Source of the DNA: Pseudomonas sp.
GTDB taxonomy: Bacteria; Pseudomonadota; Gammaproteobacteria; Pseudomonadales; Pseudomonadaceae
Direction of reading: 5' to 3'
Assembly (NCBI GenBank): GCA_007117785.1
Contig: SKFV01000003.1
Span: 1 to 16,449, forward strand
DNA: 16,449 nucleotides
Part shown: one piece after another, positions 1-6,739 of the stretch
Numbering within the stretch: position 1 is the first letter of the stretch
How the letters are laid out: each line of letters begins with the position of its first letter
The notes under the pieces: model-generated
What the model saw: the letters and a program-made list of their open reading frames with translations, nothing else
What the model was told of the DNA's origin: nothing
Databases searched by the model: none
Program-made: the position numbers and the translations under genes

Positions 1-81
1 GACTTGAGTACCTGCATTAGTGCCATGAGGTGGTCTCAGCAATGATTGGGCTATCTGGCATGACCCTTGCTGCCTGAAGCG

Positions 82-100
82 CATGCCCCACGGGGGCATG
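82..100. repeat. Short GC-rich stem-loop upstream of the flavin reductase
   Basis: CATGCCCC at 82-89 and GGGGCATG at 93-100 form a perfect 8-bp stem around a 3-base loop. It may end a transcript entering from the left edge, but the bases after it (acgtatgttt) hold only a short T run. Bases 1-81 show no recognisable gene. A short open frame from the left edge ends at 43-45 and could be the tail of an upstream gene, but it is too short to judge. Confidence 0.45.
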
Positions 101-151
101 ACGTATGTTTAACTAGTCAGTGGCGCCATGCGTGCGCAGCCAAGGGCTTGT

Positions 152-180
152 TTGCGACCGCCCTACCTGGGTTATATAAG
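152..180 (+). promoter_or_regulatory. Sigma70-type promoter for the flavin reductase gene
   Basis: TTGCGA at 152-157 (4/6 to the -35 consensus) and TATAAG at 175-180 (5/6 to the -10 consensus) are separated by exactly 17 bases. Transcription would begin near 187, giving a leader of about 28 bases with the Shine-Dalgarno GGAGAG at 200-205. This also argues against translation starting at the in-frame ATG at 128, which lies upstream of the promoter. Confidence 0.55.
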
Positions 181-214
181 CGCTTTAAGCAAGATGTCTG
201 GAGAGCGGTTCATT

Positions 215-889
215 ATGGCTGATTCAATGGAAGCACCCTCATTACTGGTTCTGCTGGGCAGCCCGCGGCGCACGGGCAACAGTGCCCTGCTGGCAGAAGC
301 CGTTGCCGAAAGTGCAGAGGCCTCCGGTGCACGCGTCAAAGTGCGCTTTTTGGCGGATTATATTGACGGGTTTCTACGCGATTGCCGTGACTGTCGGCAT
401 GCCGACGGCAGTTGCAGTATTGATGATGGCTACCGCGACCTCTTTCTGGATGACTTCTTGCCCGCGGATGGTGTGATTTTCGCTTCGCCGGTCTACTGGT
501 ATGGCGTATCCGCCCAATTGAAGGCGTTTCTGGATCGGTCGTTTTGCTATTACGCGGCGTCATACCCGGCATCAGAGGATGTCATCAGGGCTATGACAGG
601 AAAACAACTTGGGTTGGTGCTGGCATCAGAAGAATCCTATCCTGGCGTCATACAGGGCCCCGTTCACCAGTTTCAGGAGTATGCGCGATACACACACTCA
701 CGCCTTGTTGGCATTATCCACGGGGTAGGTAATAGCCGTGGTGAAATAGCCAGGGATCCTGGCAACCCGCTCAAGGCAGCCCAGGATCTTGGTCGTCAAT
801 TCTTCTCTCGAGGCTATTCGGATTACCGGTTGGACACTGTGCGTAGTTCGCGGGTTTGGCCAGAGGGTAGCAGGTCAGTTCCGGACTGA
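215..889 (+). CDS. Flavodoxin-fold NAD(P)H-dependent FMN reductase
   Basis: A predicted 224-residue cytoplasmic flavoprotein of the NADPH-dependent FMN reductase / iron-sulfur-flavoprotein-like family. Such proteins reduce FMN, quinones or nitro/azo compounds; the substrate cannot be read here. The FMN phosphate-binding loop is GSPRRTGNS at residues 15-23. The second flavin loop is SPVYWYGVSAQLKAFLDR at 91-108. Cysteines 57, 60 and 67 (CxxC-x6-C) lie where iron-sulfur flavoproteins place cluster ligands, although only three are visible. I chose ATG 215 because GGAGAG sits 9 bases upstream and a promoter at 152-180 precedes it; the open frame itself reaches back to ATG 128. The last few residues, after VWP, may be altered because a gene remnant in another frame begins at about 879. 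The fold is clear; the specific reaction is not. Confidence 0.85.
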   Translation: MADSMEAPSLLVLLGSPRRTGNSALLAEAVAESAEASGARVKVRFLADYIDGFLRDCRDCRHADGSCSIDDGYRDLFLDDFLPADGVIFASPVYWYGVSAQLKAFLDRSFCYYAASYPASEDVIRAMTGKQLGLVLASEESYPGVIQGPVHQFQEYARYTHSRLVGIIHGVGNSRGEIARDPGNPLKAAQDLGRQFFSRGYSDYRLDTVRSSRVWPEGSRSVPD

Positions 890-1145
890 CCCTGGCGGCT
901 CGCGTAACGGCAAGAGCGTGCTTGTCGAGTGCATCGACACCATTGGTGCAGACTCCGGCTCACGGTACACCGTCAAGGTGAACGAACGCCTGAAAAGCCA
1001 GGATGCACAGGGCTGGCGACATGCTTGCACTCGGCTGAAACCCAGCTCCCATGACGACAGCTTTCAAACCCTTGAGCTGAGCGAAGATGAAGCGCTGCGC
1101 TATCGCGTGGTGGGCGAGTTTGTTTGTGTTATCGATCAAGCCTGA
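879..1145 (+). pseudogene. 3' remnant of a LexA/S24-like domain protein
   Basis: This open frame carries about 88 residues that read like the end of a LexA-like (peptidase S24 superfamily) domain. Visible blocks are GKSVLVECIDTIGADSGSRYTVK, near residues 11-33 of the segment, then DAQGWRHACTRLKPSS, and finally a closing RVVGEFVCVID strand. In this family the equivalent blocks are a VLV strand, a SYTVK strand, a GWRH/LKP stretch and a RVVAEFV ending. The N-terminal half with the catalytic serine is missing. There is no Shine-Dalgarno or promoter, and the frame runs upstream only into DNA that codes for the flavoprotein in another frame. I infer a truncated gene whose front was lost in a deletion or rearrangement near 855-890. 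The domain assignment is from memory of the family pattern. A small intact hypothetical gene starting at ATG 789 is possible but less likely. Confidence 0.5.
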
Positions 1146-1193
1146 TTATTTGGTTTCTCCCTTCTTGCTCCTGGCCTCTCAAAGCCTTGCCAA

Positions 1194-1223
1194 CTGTCAG
1201 TTCAGTGACAGACAGGTACTGTC
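1194..1223. promoter_or_regulatory. Overlapping dyads upstream of SDR gene, candidate operator
   Basis: CTGTCA (1194-1199) and TGACAG (1206-1211) form an inverted repeat with a 6-base spacer. The second arm overlaps another dyad, GACAG-gta-CTGTC (1211-1223). They lie 64-93 bases upstream of the dehydrogenase start at 1287. The spacing does not fit a LexA box (CTGT-N8-ACAG). Compact overlapping dyads of this kind are typical of TetR-type operators, but no regulator gene is adjacent. TTGCCA at 1187-1192 could be a -35 element, but I see no good -10 at the right distance. Confidence 0.35.
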
Positions 1224-1286
1224 CATACAGCTAGCGTGATTCTTTGCGCCGCTTCCCGGCGCTATCGCGCACAGGAGAATCTGCTT

Positions 1287-2141
1287 ATGTCGTACGCTGC
1301 CAAAGTGGTCTGGATTACCGGGGCATCCTCGGGTATTGGCGAGGCGCTGGCTAACGCCATGCTGGAACAGGGTGCCATGGTCATTCTGTCGGGTCGTCGG
1401 AAAGACGCACTGGCAGCTGTTGCGGCGCAGGCGCCGGAGCGGTCATTGGTGTTGCCCTTTGACGCGACCGATTACGCCCGCTTGCCGGCGCTGGTCGAGC
1501 AGGCCTGGCAGTGGCAGGGGCGCATTGACCTGCTGATCAACAATGCTGGTATCAGCCAGCGCAGTCTGGCGCTGGATACGGCCTTTGCGGTGTATCAGCA
1601 GTTGATCGAGGTGGATTATCTGGCGCCGCTGGCGCTCACTCAGGCTGTGTTGCCACGCATGGTTGAGCAGGGTGGTGGGCAACTGGCGGTGGTCAGCTCG
1701 GTGGCTGGTAAGGTGGGTACGGCTTTGCGTACTGGCTATTGCGGCGCCAAGCATGCGGTAGTCGGGTACTTCGAGGGGCTGCGCGCCGAGGTTGAAGAGG
1801 CCTATGGCATCGGGGTCAGCGTTATTCTGCCGGGCTCTGTGAGAACCGGTATTGCGAAAAATGCGCTGGAAGGCAGCGGTGCTGCCCGCGGCCGTTCGGA
1901 CGCCAATATCGAAAACGGCATCGATCCTCAGGTTGCTGCACAGACAATCCTGAAAGGGCTGAGCGAGCGGCAGCATGATATTGTGGTGGCCGAGGGCATG
2001 GAGCTGGCGGCATTGCAGATGCGCGCCACTGATCCCGAACCTCTGTTCAAGATTACCGCCAAGGAAGGTGCGCGTCTGGCGCAGGTGCGCGCCGAGCAGG
2101 GGGCTGGAGCCTCGGTCGACCCCGGCGCAGTCAACCAATAA
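1287..2141 (+). CDS. Short-chain dehydrogenase/reductase (classical SDR)
   Basis: A 284-residue cytoplasmic oxidoreductase of the classical SDR family. The Rossmann nucleotide loop TGASSGIG is at residues 11-18 and the NNAG motif at 85-88. The catalytic serine is at 137 or 138 (VVSSVAG) and the catalytic pair is Y151-x3-K155 (YCGAK). Arginines 37-38 at the end of the second beta strand (SGRRKD) suggest preference for NADP(H), by general SDR rules. The layout recalls DHRS7-like dehydrogenases, but the substrate is not readable. The start is ATG 1287 with AGGAG at 1273-1277; an upstream in-frame extension to about 1236 lacks a ribosome site. The gene converges with the next SDR gene, the stop codons being only about 20 bases apart with no strong terminator between them. 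The two SDRs are not close copies and look like independent genes. Confidence 0.9.
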   Translation: MSYAAKVVWITGASSGIGEALANAMLEQGAMVILSGRRKDALAAVAAQAPERSLVLPFDATDYARLPALVEQAWQWQGRIDLLINNAGISQRSLALDTAFAVYQQLIEVDYLAPLALTQAVLPRMVEQGGGQLAVVSSVAGKVGTALRTGYCGAKHAVVGYFEGLRAEVEEAYGIGVSVILPGSVRTGIAKNALEGSGAARGRSDANIENGIDPQVAAQTILKGLSERQHDIVVAEGMELAALQMRATDPEPLFKITAKEGARLAQVRAEQGAGASVDPGAVNQ

Positions 2142-2160
2142 CCGCACCGGGGCTGCCGGC

Positions 2161-3048
2161 CTATCCGAAGAACACGATATCCTGATCGCGGAAGTCCGCC
2201 AGCAAGGGGCTCTCGGCGGCACGGGCGAAGGCGTCGTCGATGGCCTGGGCGCGAGCCTGTGTTACGGCGCGATAGCTGGGGTGGGTAAAGATGTAGAGCT
2301 CTTTGGCGTTGAGCGCTTCCACCACGCGTTGGCCGACCACTTCGACCGGGATGCCGTTATCGATGATCTGCTGCATCTTGGCGGCCATGGCCTTTTGCTG
2401 CTCGGTCATCGGCCCTGTGGGCTTGTCGCCACGGTAGTTAGCCTGTTTGTTGCGCGCTGCCAGGTTGATGCGGGTTTTGACGAAAGCCGGGCAGAGCACG
2501 GCGACATGAATGTTGTGCGGCTTGAGTTCAACCTGCCAGCTTTCCGACATGCCGACCACGGCGACCTTGCTGGCGGTGTAAGCGCCACCATAGGGTACGC
2601 CACCCATGCCGGCCATGGAGGCGACATTGAGCAGCCAGCCGCCTTCGCCGTGTTGCTTGATCAGCGGCACCAGGGTCTGAGTGCCATAGAGTACGCCCAT
2701 CAGATTGACATCCATGGTCCAGCGCCATTCGTTGTTGTCGATCTGTTCGATCGTACCGGTACCGCCGCCGACGCCAGCGTTATTGACCAGCATGTGCAGT
2801 TTGCCAAAGTGGGCGCTGGCCTGCTCTGCCAGTGCTTGCCACTGTTCGGGCTTGGTCACATCCAGTGGCACGGCAAGTACGCTGATTCCGGCGTCTTGCA
2901 GGGCCTGTTCGGCTTTCGCCAGTTGCTGGGTATCGATATCACCCAGCACAATCTGCATGCCTTGCAGGCCCAGGGCCATGGCAATACTCAAGCCGATACC
3001 TTCTGCGCCGCCGCTGATAACGGCGGTCTTGCCGGAAAATTCACTCAT
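2161..3048 (-). CDS. Short-chain dehydrogenase/reductase, NAD-preferring type
   Basis: A 295-residue SDR on the minus strand. The nucleotide-binding loop is SGGAEGIG at residues 12-19, with serine replacing the more usual threonine. NNAG is at 89-92, catalytic S144 lies in NVASMAG, and the catalytic pair is Y157-x3-K161 (YTASK). Aspartate 37 (GDID) at the end of the second beta strand suggests NAD(H) preference, and D64 (LDV) fits the adenine-ring aspartate. The C-terminal tail beyond residue 190 is long for the family and includes the unusual segment FTHPSYRAV near 254-262. This pattern occurs in SDRs acting on hydrophobic alcohols or ketones, but the substrate cannot be called. The start is ATG 3048, preceded on its strand by AGGTAG, a modest ribosome site. 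The 225-base gap to the lipoprotein gene upstream indicates its own promoter, which I could not locate with confidence. Confidence 0.9.
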   Translation of the reverse strand: MSEFSGKTAVISGGAEGIGLSIAMALGLQGMQIVLGDIDTQQLAKAEQALQDAGISVLAVPLDVTKPEQWQALAEQASAHFGKLHMLVNNAGVGGGTGTIEQIDNNEWRWTMDVNLMGVLYGTQTLVPLIKQHGEGGWLLNVASMAGMGGVPYGGAYTASKVAVVGMSESWQVELKPHNIHVAVLCPAFVKTRINLAARNKQANYRGDKPTGPMTEQQKAMAAKMQQIIDNGIPVEVVGQRVVEALNAKELYIFTHPSYRAVTQARAQAIDDAFARAAESPLLADFRDQDIVFFG

Positions 3049-3229
3049 TTTTGTCTACCTGTTTATCATGGTTGGCGCTATGTGCGTGCTGATTGCATGC
3101 TTGCCGGAAGTCGCAATGTGACTGCAGTTGCTCTTGGCGTACAGGATTATCGGCAGAGTTGATTCGGCGCTATAAGCGAAGTCCGCTGGGTGCGGCGGGG
3201 GGGGTGTGCAGTAAGTGAGGTCAGGGCAG

Positions 3230-3266
3230 TCATGCGTGGAGCAGTAAAGACATACTCCACGCATGA
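3230..3266. repeat. 12-bp perfect stem-loop after the lipoprotein gene
   Basis: TCATGCGTGGAG (3230-3241) and CTCCACGCATGA (3255-3266) are perfect inverted repeats around a 13-base loop. The hairpin begins 8 bases beyond the stop codon of the minus-strand lipoprotein gene, so it probably ends or protects the 3' end of that mRNA. No T run follows on either strand, so it is not a classic intrinsic terminator. The rest of the 3049-3273 gap holds only an 8-base G run (3197-3204) and whatever promoter serves the downstream SDR gene. Confidence 0.6.
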
Positions 3267-3273
3267 GACAGGT

Positions 3274-4683
3274 TCAGTTATTGGACTGGAGGCGAGTGAA
3301 GGCGCGGTAGACCAGGTCAGTGATGCGATCGTCAGCAGTATAGCTGCCGCTGCCGACTACCGGGTCGTCGGTCGTGATGACCAACTGTTTGTCGCGGATG
3401 GTTGGCTCGTTATTACTGACATCAATCAGGCTGGCAATATGCTCTACACGGGTCCGGCCAAAGGACGATTGCTCACGGAAATCCACCAGGGCGAGTACGT
3501 AGTCGCCTTTGCGTGATAGACCGCTGGCGTTGCCCTGTCCGTCCAGCTCAACCTCATTCTTAATTGCGCGTTCCACAATGCGCTCGCGGGTGTCTGCCAG
3601 GTGACCGTTCAGGCTATTGCGCAGCTGGCGGGCAGTTTGCGTGCCGGCACTGCGGTCAACGGGCACAAAGTGGGCAAAGCGGCCTTCTGTGAGTTGGTCG
3701 GCTGCTTCGCTGAGCTGTTGCTCCATGCGGTTAATGCGCGCGTTCAGCTGGTTAAGATTGGATTCCAGCGTACGTGCTGTTGTGCCGGTCTGGTTTTCGG
3801 CGAGGATTTGCGCGTTTTGCAAGGCTTCGCGGGCTTCCTGCAGTTCACCACGCAGGCCGGTAGCCTGGCGATTCCAGGTCGAGGTCTGGCCGATGTCGCG
3901 GTTGAGTTCGAGGTGCTCACGGGTGGCTTTGCGCAGCAGCTCGTCATATTCTTCGTTGGCGAGCGCGGCAACCGGATAGCTGATGTAGACACAAGAGCGG
4001 TCTTCGGCAGTCAGGTCGAGAGTGACGCGATCATCATGTTGATCACAGCTCAAGCCGCTGATATCAACACCATCGCGCCAGCGTGAACTTCTCCAGGACA
4101 GCACATTGGCCCGTTGTCCCAGCTGACGCACAGCCAGTTGCTCATCAATAATGCGCTGGTTGGTGTAATCGCGCACTTCGTTACCGATAGCGCCCTGGCG
4201 CTCTTCGGCAGCTTTGATGTTGTCGCTGATAATCGTTACCCGAGCTTCTGCTTCGCCGGCAAAGGACTGGAAGCGCTCACGCTCAGCCTCCACAACCTCT
4301 CTTTCCGTGCGCGCCTGCTCCAGGTTGTTTGTCTGCTCTGCACGCCAGTCATTGTAGGCTTGCATGCGGGCGGCCTGTGCTTCGGCGTACTCGTCACGCA
4401 GGGCTTCAATCTGTTCGCGGCGTTCGCTGGAGATATCGCGCCAGAATGACAGGCTGATCCCGTCAGGATCTTCCATAAAGGCGCGGATTTCTTCTCGCAT
4501 GGCTTCCAGGGGTTCAAGGCTGTCCATGATGCTGCTATCCAGCTCCAGGACAACGCCAGACAGGCTGACGTTTTCAGGGATTTGGTCAGGCAGTTCGAGC
4601 GTGGCATTGCCCGGATAATTACCACCGCAGCCGGCCAGGGTGAGTACCAGGGCCGCAGGGAGGGCCATCCATGTTTTCTTCAT
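3274..4683 (-). CDS. Outer-membrane lipoprotein with long coiled coils, unknown function
   Basis: A 469-residue protein I cannot assign to a named family. It starts with a lipoprotein signal peptide: MKK, a hydrophobic stretch and the lipobox LAGC with the lipidated cysteine at residue 19. Glycine at +2 predicts sorting to the outer membrane. Residues about 58-190 and 245-335 are rich in E, Q, R and A in heptad-like patterns and should form long coiled-coil helices. Between them lies a small domain with two cysteines, C213 and C231, able to form a periplasmic disulfide. The C-terminal 75 residues (GDYVLALVDFREQ onward) look like a compact beta-containing domain. A scaffold or tether in the envelope is an inference from shape only. 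ATG 4683 has AGGAG at 4694-4698 and a plausible promoter at 4760-4787. It sits alone between a diguanylate cyclase gene and an SDR gene. Confidence 0.8.
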   Translation of the reverse strand: MKKTWMALPAALVLTLAGCGGNYPGNATLELPDQIPENVSLSGVVLELDSSIMDSLEPLEAMREEIRAFMEDPDGISLSFWRDISSERREQIEALRDEYAEAQAARMQAYNDWRAEQTNNLEQARTEREVVEAERERFQSFAGEAEARVTIISDNIKAAEERQGAIGNEVRDYTNQRIIDEQLAVRQLGQRANVLSWRSSRWRDGVDISGLSCDQHDDRVTLDLTAEDRSCVYISYPVAALANEEYDELLRKATREHLELNRDIGQTSTWNRQATGLRGELQEAREALQNAQILAENQTGTTARTLESNLNQLNARINRMEQQLSEAADQLTEGRFAHFVPVDRSAGTQTARQLRNSLNGHLADTRERIVERAIKNEVELDGQGNASGLSRKGDYVLALVDFREQSSFGRTRVEHIASLIDVSNNEPTIRDKQLVITTDDPVVGSGSYTADDRITDLVYRAFTRLQSNN

Positions 4684-4759
4684 TAGCTACGTATCTCCTG
4701 AATAGTAGGCTAGGTGATAGGGGCATCAGGCTAATGACCCGTGCCAGAGAGGTTGCCGC

Positions 4760-4787
4760 ATTTTACCCGTTCACTTTGTGGGGGCAA
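4760..4787 (-). promoter_or_regulatory. Sigma70-type promoter for the lipoprotein gene
   Basis: Read on the minus strand, TTGCCC (4782-4787; 4/6 to -35) and TAAAAT (4760-4765; 5/6 to -10) are 16 bases apart. They lie in the gap between the diguanylate cyclase stop and the lipoprotein start, giving a leader of about 70 bases. This suggests the lipoprotein is not simply co-transcribed with the cyclase gene. Confidence 0.45.
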
Positions 4788-4803
4788 GGGCTGTTGTTCG
4801 CAA

Positions 4804-6666
4804 TTACTCCTCCGAAAGCTGTTCGTTGCTTGTGCTACCCGCAAAAAACCAGGTGTTTCTCCCGGCATCCTTGGCGCGATACATGGCCGCGTCTGCTGCT
4901 TCGAGCAGGCTTTGGCTATCTTGTCCATTCTCCGGGTAAATAGCGATGCCGATAGAAACGCCGATCTGTGCCTGCTGTTTGTCGAGGGTAAAAGGTTTGA
5001 CCAGTTCAGCGATCATGTTACTTGCAACCTGCGCTGCACTTTCTGGGTCCTGGACAGGTTCAAGTACGATGATGAACTCATCGCCGCCCAGACGCGCCAG
5101 CATATCTTCAGAACGCAGTCGGTGTTGCAGGCGCTCGGTAACCTTGCGTTGCAAGTCGTCACCGGCCTGGTGGCCGAGGGTGTCGTTGACCTCCTTGAAG
5201 TGGTCAAGATCGAGAAAAAGTACGGCGAAGGCCTGGCTGTCATCCTGACGTCGCCGGTTCAGTCTTTGCGCCAAGTGGCTTTCGAGCGCAGTGCGATTGG
5301 GCAGGCCGGTCAGTTCGTCATGCAAGGCGCGATGGCGGACGGCTTCTTCCGCGTGTTTTTTGGCGGTGATGTCGTTGAATATGTGTATATAGCGAACCAG
5401 GGCGCCGTCTTCGTCACGTACGGTACTGATGGTCTGCAGGGCAATCAGCTCTTTGCCGTCAGCACAGCAGTACTGGATCTCTCCTTGCCAGGCGTCATCT
5501 TTCTTCAGTCGCTCAAGAACCTTGCGGATATCCTTGGCCAGTCCATCGCGCTTTACCAGCAGGTCTTGTAGCGGTTTGCCGACCAGAAGTTGGGCGTTAT
5601 AGCCGGTGAGGCTACTAAAAGCTGGGTTTGCCTCGATAATGCTGTTGGTCGGGCTGGTGATCAGGATGGCTTCGCTGCTGTGGCGAAAAACGCTGGCAGC
5701 CTGGCGCTGGTTCTGGGCAAAGCATTCCAGTTCACGGGCTTGTCGGCGAACTTTGCGCAGCAGGGGGTTGATCAGGTAGTTGGCAAGCAGGGCGCCGGCC
5801 AGAGCCAGGAGTAGGATGATAATAGCGGGCCAGAACAGCAATTCACGAAGTTGTTGTTGCAACTGACTGACGGGAATCGCCGCATGCAGCTGCCACTGAC
5901 CCTCGCCGAGTGGCGGCTGGAACAGGACAAGGTCATGGCTGTCGGTGTCGGCCAATGGTGATAGCTCTATTTCTGTGCTGACGCTGATCTCTCCCGCCGT
6001 GTTGGAGAGGATGTGGCGTCCAGCCGTATCAGTCAGCCAGATAAGGTTTTCCTTACCCAGACGGGTGTGCAGTTGGAGTTGATCCAGTAAGGGCTGGGCA
6101 TGGAAAAAAACCAGATCACGGCCAATTTGTACGCCGCTGTCATCGTGAATTGGCGCGCAGGCCTGAATCAACAAGCCGCCATCTGCCTGACGCCGGATAT
6201 GGCAGGGATAGCCAGGGGCATGGCTGGCTGCAGTATGGGCTACTGGAACGGCCTGGCCAATCTGGCTGATGTTTGTGCCCTTCATATCTTGGCGGATCAG
6301 GCCGGCAACATCGGGCGTCTGGCTCATGGCATCGGCTAGGCGAGGGGTGGTATAGCGCTGCAGTTCTGCCAGGCTAACGTCTCCCCGCGTGTAGGCTTCC
6401 AGTTGGCGGCGGATTTCAGTACGGCTGGTGAACTGGCGGGCAATATCCTGATAGCGCACCAGTTTATGATGCAGCGCATCAGCATGGGCCTCGGTGGCCA
6501 TCTGCAGGCTGTTTTCAAGGTTGCTGCGTGACGATTGATAATAGGGCAGGACGGCAGCCAGCCCGGCTAGTATTGATGTCAACAAGACTGTTGCGGCGGC
6601 CATCAGCATGATGCGAAGGTGCATATGCTTGATCAGCGTGGTTGCGTTACGGGCGCTGGCTGACAT
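4804..6666 (-). CDS. Membrane-bound PAS-GGDEF diguanylate cyclase
   Basis: A 620-residue enzyme predicted to make cyclic-di-GMP from two GTP at the inner membrane. Domain order: transmembrane helix near residues 20-42; a periplasmic sensor of about 230 residues (45-275, probably Cache-like, with cysteines 155 and 170); a second transmembrane helix near 277-298; a PAS domain near 323-435 (SVFRHSSEAILI, then ANPAFSSLTGY); and a GGDEF domain from about 445 to the end. The GGDEF domain has the opening LTGLPNR, an intact active-site GGDEF at 527-531 and an inhibitory RxxD (R518, D521) exactly five residues before it. Feedback inhibition by the product is therefore expected. No EAL or HD-GYP domain follows, so it should only synthesise. 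The ligand of the sensor is unknown. ATG 6666 has only a weak ribosome site (AGAAG). Confidence 0.9.
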   Translation of the reverse strand: MSASARNATTLIKHMHLRIMLMAAATVLLTSILAGLAAVLPYYQSSRSNLENSLQMATEAHADALHHKLVRYQDIARQFTSRTEIRRQLEAYTRGDVSLAELQRYTTPRLADAMSQTPDVAGLIRQDMKGTNISQIGQAVPVAHTAASHAPGYPCHIRRQADGGLLIQACAPIHDDSGVQIGRDLVFFHAQPLLDQLQLHTRLGKENLIWLTDTAGRHILSNTAGEISVSTEIELSPLADTDSHDLVLFQPPLGEGQWQLHAAIPVSQLQQQLRELLFWPAIIILLLALAGALLANYLINPLLRKVRRQARELECFAQNQRQAASVFRHSSEAILITSPTNSIIEANPAFSSLTGYNAQLLVGKPLQDLLVKRDGLAKDIRKVLERLKKDDAWQGEIQYCCADGKELIALQTISTVRDEDGALVRYIHIFNDITAKKHAEEAVRHRALHDELTGLPNRTALESHLAQRLNRRRQDDSQAFAVLFLDLDHFKEVNDTLGHQAGDDLQRKVTERLQHRLRSEDMLARLGGDEFIIVLEPVQDPESAAQVASNMIAELVKPFTLDKQQAQIGVSIGIAIYPENGQDSQSLLEAADAAMYRAKDAGRNTWFFAGSTSNEQLSEE

Positions 6667-6739
6667 GAATACTTCTGGGTGTATTAAACAGCTTCGTTAC
6701 GCAAGATGATGGCTGATTGCAAGTTGGCGGGCGGGCTGC

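Noticed and set aside
128..214. Upstream extension of the flavin reductase to ATG 128
   Set aside because: There is no ribosome site before 128, and a good promoter (152-180) and Shine-Dalgarno (200-205) lie inside the extension.
1194..1211. Possible LexA (SOS) box
   Set aside because: The LexA box needs CTGT-N8-ACAG; here the spacing between CTGT and ACAG is 10 bases.
1443..2222. Minus-strand open frame opposite the first SDR gene
   Set aside because: The plus strand carries the complete SDR catalytic set with a good ribosome site; the reverse frame is composition-driven.
1287..3048. The two convergent SDR genes as a recent duplication
   Set aside because: Their cofactor motifs, lengths, C-terminal regions and catalytic surroundings differ widely, so they are separate SDR subfamilies that happen to be neighbours.
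1975..3162. Long plus-strand open frame (395 codons) opposite the second SDR gene
   Set aside because: It is antisense to a gene with all SDR motifs intact, its translation resembles no protein family I know, and it has no ribosome site.
3197..3204. Run of eight G as a phase-variation tract
   Set aside because: It lies in non-coding DNA about 150 bases from the nearest start codon and not between promoter elements I can support; it may also be a sequencing-sensitive homopolymer.
4741..5571. Plus-strand open frame of 276 codons over the end of the diguanylate cyclase gene
   Set aside because: It is a shadow of the GGDEF coding sequence on the other strand; the minus-strand reading has an intact GGDEF, I-site and PAS motifs.
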